Positions 63,106 to 64,000 of a stretch of 64,000 bases of DNA are shown piece by piece (the first letter of the stretch is position 1; each line of letters begins with the position of its first letter). The stretch is from CAYYFX01 sp046330135 (GTDB taxonomy: Bacteria > ARS69), in NCBI GenBank assembly GCA_046330135.1, contig JAXLTI010000004.1, forward strand, positions 124,001-188,000, read 5' to 3'. The position numbers were made by a program, and so were the translations under genes. The notes beneath the pieces are model-generated. The model was not told the DNA's origin. It did not search any database and saw only the letters and a list, made by a program, of their open reading frames with translations.

Positions 63106-63501
63106 CTAGAGGGTGTTCGCCGGCGTGGAGACGCGCGTCGTGAAGTCGCCGGGCAACGAGAAGAGGGCGTCGAGGCGATCGGCGGGAACGAGGAGTACCC
63201 ACTGCCCGTTGCCGCGTCGCTCCACCACCTCGACCTGCAGCGCCGCGAGGCGGCCCGCGTCGATCCGCCCCCTGGCGATGACGCGGACGCGGGCGTTCGG
63301 CGACGTCGAGGACGCTTCCGCGCCGGCGCTCGCCGGGGGCGAGGCCGCGTCGATCTCCGCGGCGGTCGCCGGTGCGGTCACGTAGGTCGACGGGCCCGCG
63401 ACCCCGGCTGCGCCGGACCGACCTCTCGCGCTCACGAAGCGCGACACGCCGAGAGCCACGAGGCCGAAGGCGAGGACGCTCAGCATCCGTCGCGATCGCA
63501 T
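63106..63501 (-). CDS. single-span membrane protein of unknown function
   Basis: The 131-residue protein starts MRSRRMLSVLAFGLVALGVS with one membrane helix or signal. A Gly/Ala/Pro-rich region (about 30-65) and a C-terminal mixed domain (ARVRVIARGRIDAGRLAALQ, NGQWVLLVPADRLDALFSL) follow. I do not recognise the family. The ATG at 63501 follows GGGAGGTTGT. The subtilisin-fold gene follows downstream on the same strand, 57 bases away. Confidence 0.65.
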   Translation of the reverse strand: MRSRRMLSVLAFGLVALGVSRFVSARGRSGAAGVAGPSTYVTAPATAAEIDAASPPASAGAEASSTSPNARVRVIARGRIDAGRLAALQVEVVERRGNGQWVLLVPADRLDALFSLPGDFTTRVSTPANTL

Positions 63502-63690
63502 GCACAACCTCCCGGCTCGCGGGGGACGCTCCTTCGGACGATGGAAGCTCGCTCGACGAAGGATGCGGCGGAGAGCATCGGACTCGCCGCTCGCGCGGGT
63601 CAACTTCGAAGGACGCTCCGTCGTGAAGGTGCGGTGAAGATCTCGTGGGGAAGATCCGGCGCGGTGAGGCGCTCGAAGCCCTCCGAGGCT

Positions 63691-64000
63691 TCATCGATCC
63701 ACGAAGATCCCGAAGAGCTTCGCCATCGCGGAGCGCGGCTGATCCCTTGCCGGCGACGTCGTGACGCCGTTCTCGCGTCCCGTCGAATACCGGTCCTCGT
63801 CCCCGCCGAGATCGAGGAGCACGCCGAGCGAGAACGCGCCCGTCTGCGCGAAGTGATACTCGTTCGTCCCGGCGGCGCCCTGCACCGCGTCGCCGGTGGC
63901 TTCCCGAGCGTCCGCGCCGTCCAGGTCCACGTGCAGCCCGATCGCCTGCTGCGCGGCGGCGCCCTGGCCGAGCCCGTCGCAGCGGTAGTGATCGTTGCCC
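63691..64000 (-). CDS. C-terminal part of a Gly/Asp-rich repeat protein (5' end outside window)
   Basis: The frame stays open to the right edge. It reads GNDHYRCDGLGQGAA, then GLHVDLDGAD and GVLLDLGGDEDRY: repeats of the GNDxYxxxGxGQG / LxDxGGDDxY kind found in large uncharacterised extracellular proteins. The end reads MAKLFGIFVDR. Only about 100 residues are visible, so the domain content upstream is unknown. Confidence 0.7.
   Translation of the reverse strand, partial: GNDHYRCDGLGQGAAAQQAIGLHVDLDGADAREATGDAVQGAAGTNEYHFAQTGAFSLGVLLDLGGDEDRYSTGRENGVTTSPARDQPRSAMAKLFGIFVDR

Overview
The window is uniformly very GC-rich and gene-dense. Genes run in short operons with many 4-bp ATGA or GTGA overlaps, often with GTG starts. 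Three secreted proteins end in a shared C-terminal peptide (T-W-A-x-[IT]-K-x-x-Y-R), and a multiheme cytochrome ends in a FlgD/type-A-sorting-like beta domain. From these traits I infer a diderm bacterium of the FCB neighbourhood, plausibly an uncultured lineage such as Candidatus Eisenbacteria. No rRNA, tRNA, CRISPR array, integrase or transposase was seen. Most of the window is chromosomal housekeeping.

Layout. 1-4866 (minus): a three-subunit molybdenum hydroxylase (xanthine dehydrogenase family) translationally coupled to a large membrane protein cut by the left edge. 5036-11177: an S9 peptidase, an aminotransferase with a coupled zinc-ribbon/TPR protein, a TonB-like membrane protein and a KDPG-aldolase-type enzyme. 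11299-15498 (minus): a signalling operon of a diguanylate cyclase response regulator, a large GAF/histidine kinase/HD-GYP hybrid whose HD motif is degenerate, and a CheY-like receiver. 15738-17152 (minus): DUF3307 and SatD genes behind a promoter carrying repeated operator palindromes. 17324-22570 (minus): tsaD, a YbbR/CdaR-like protein, a lipoprotein, and the DNA polymerase III delta' and delta genes. 22611-26737 (minus): a GNAT enzyme, a tagged DNRLRE protein, a phosphofructokinase with pyrophosphate-type residues, and an AMIN/amidase/LysM cell-wall hydrolase.

27005-32121 holds two DMT exporters, an F420/NADP-type reductase, a YaiI protein and hflK-hflC. 32351-35551 is an exported TPR-CHAT protease. 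The interval 35893-36600 is the one clearly accessory segment: a RelE/CopG-type toxin-antitoxin pair lying between a complete integron attC-like hairpin and a second attC-like half site, followed by an orphan small gene. 37540-39913 is an overlapping sigma factor/membrane Ser/Thr kinase pair. 40249-44462 has a DUF4287-like gene, a two-motif aspartyl protease and two tagged secreted proteins in tandem.

44611-59792 contains an NmrA protein, a DUF1028 protein, a CDF transporter, a CPBP protease, a Ca2+-type P-ATPase, an ornithine cyclodeaminase homologue, a transglutaminase, a lipoprotein, a methyltransferase, several small membrane proteins, a GNAT enzyme and a second Ser/Thr kinase. 59964-64000 has a secreted multiheme cytochrome with a well-marked promoter and palindrome, a subtilisin-fold protein that has lost its catalytic Asp and His, and a repeat protein cut by the right edge.

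The strongest candidates for new biology are the C-terminal tag, the SatD operator array, the attC-flanked toxin-antitoxin cassette, the degenerate HD-GYP and subtilisin proteins, and the polymerase III delta' subunit with a large insert where the zinc module normally sits.
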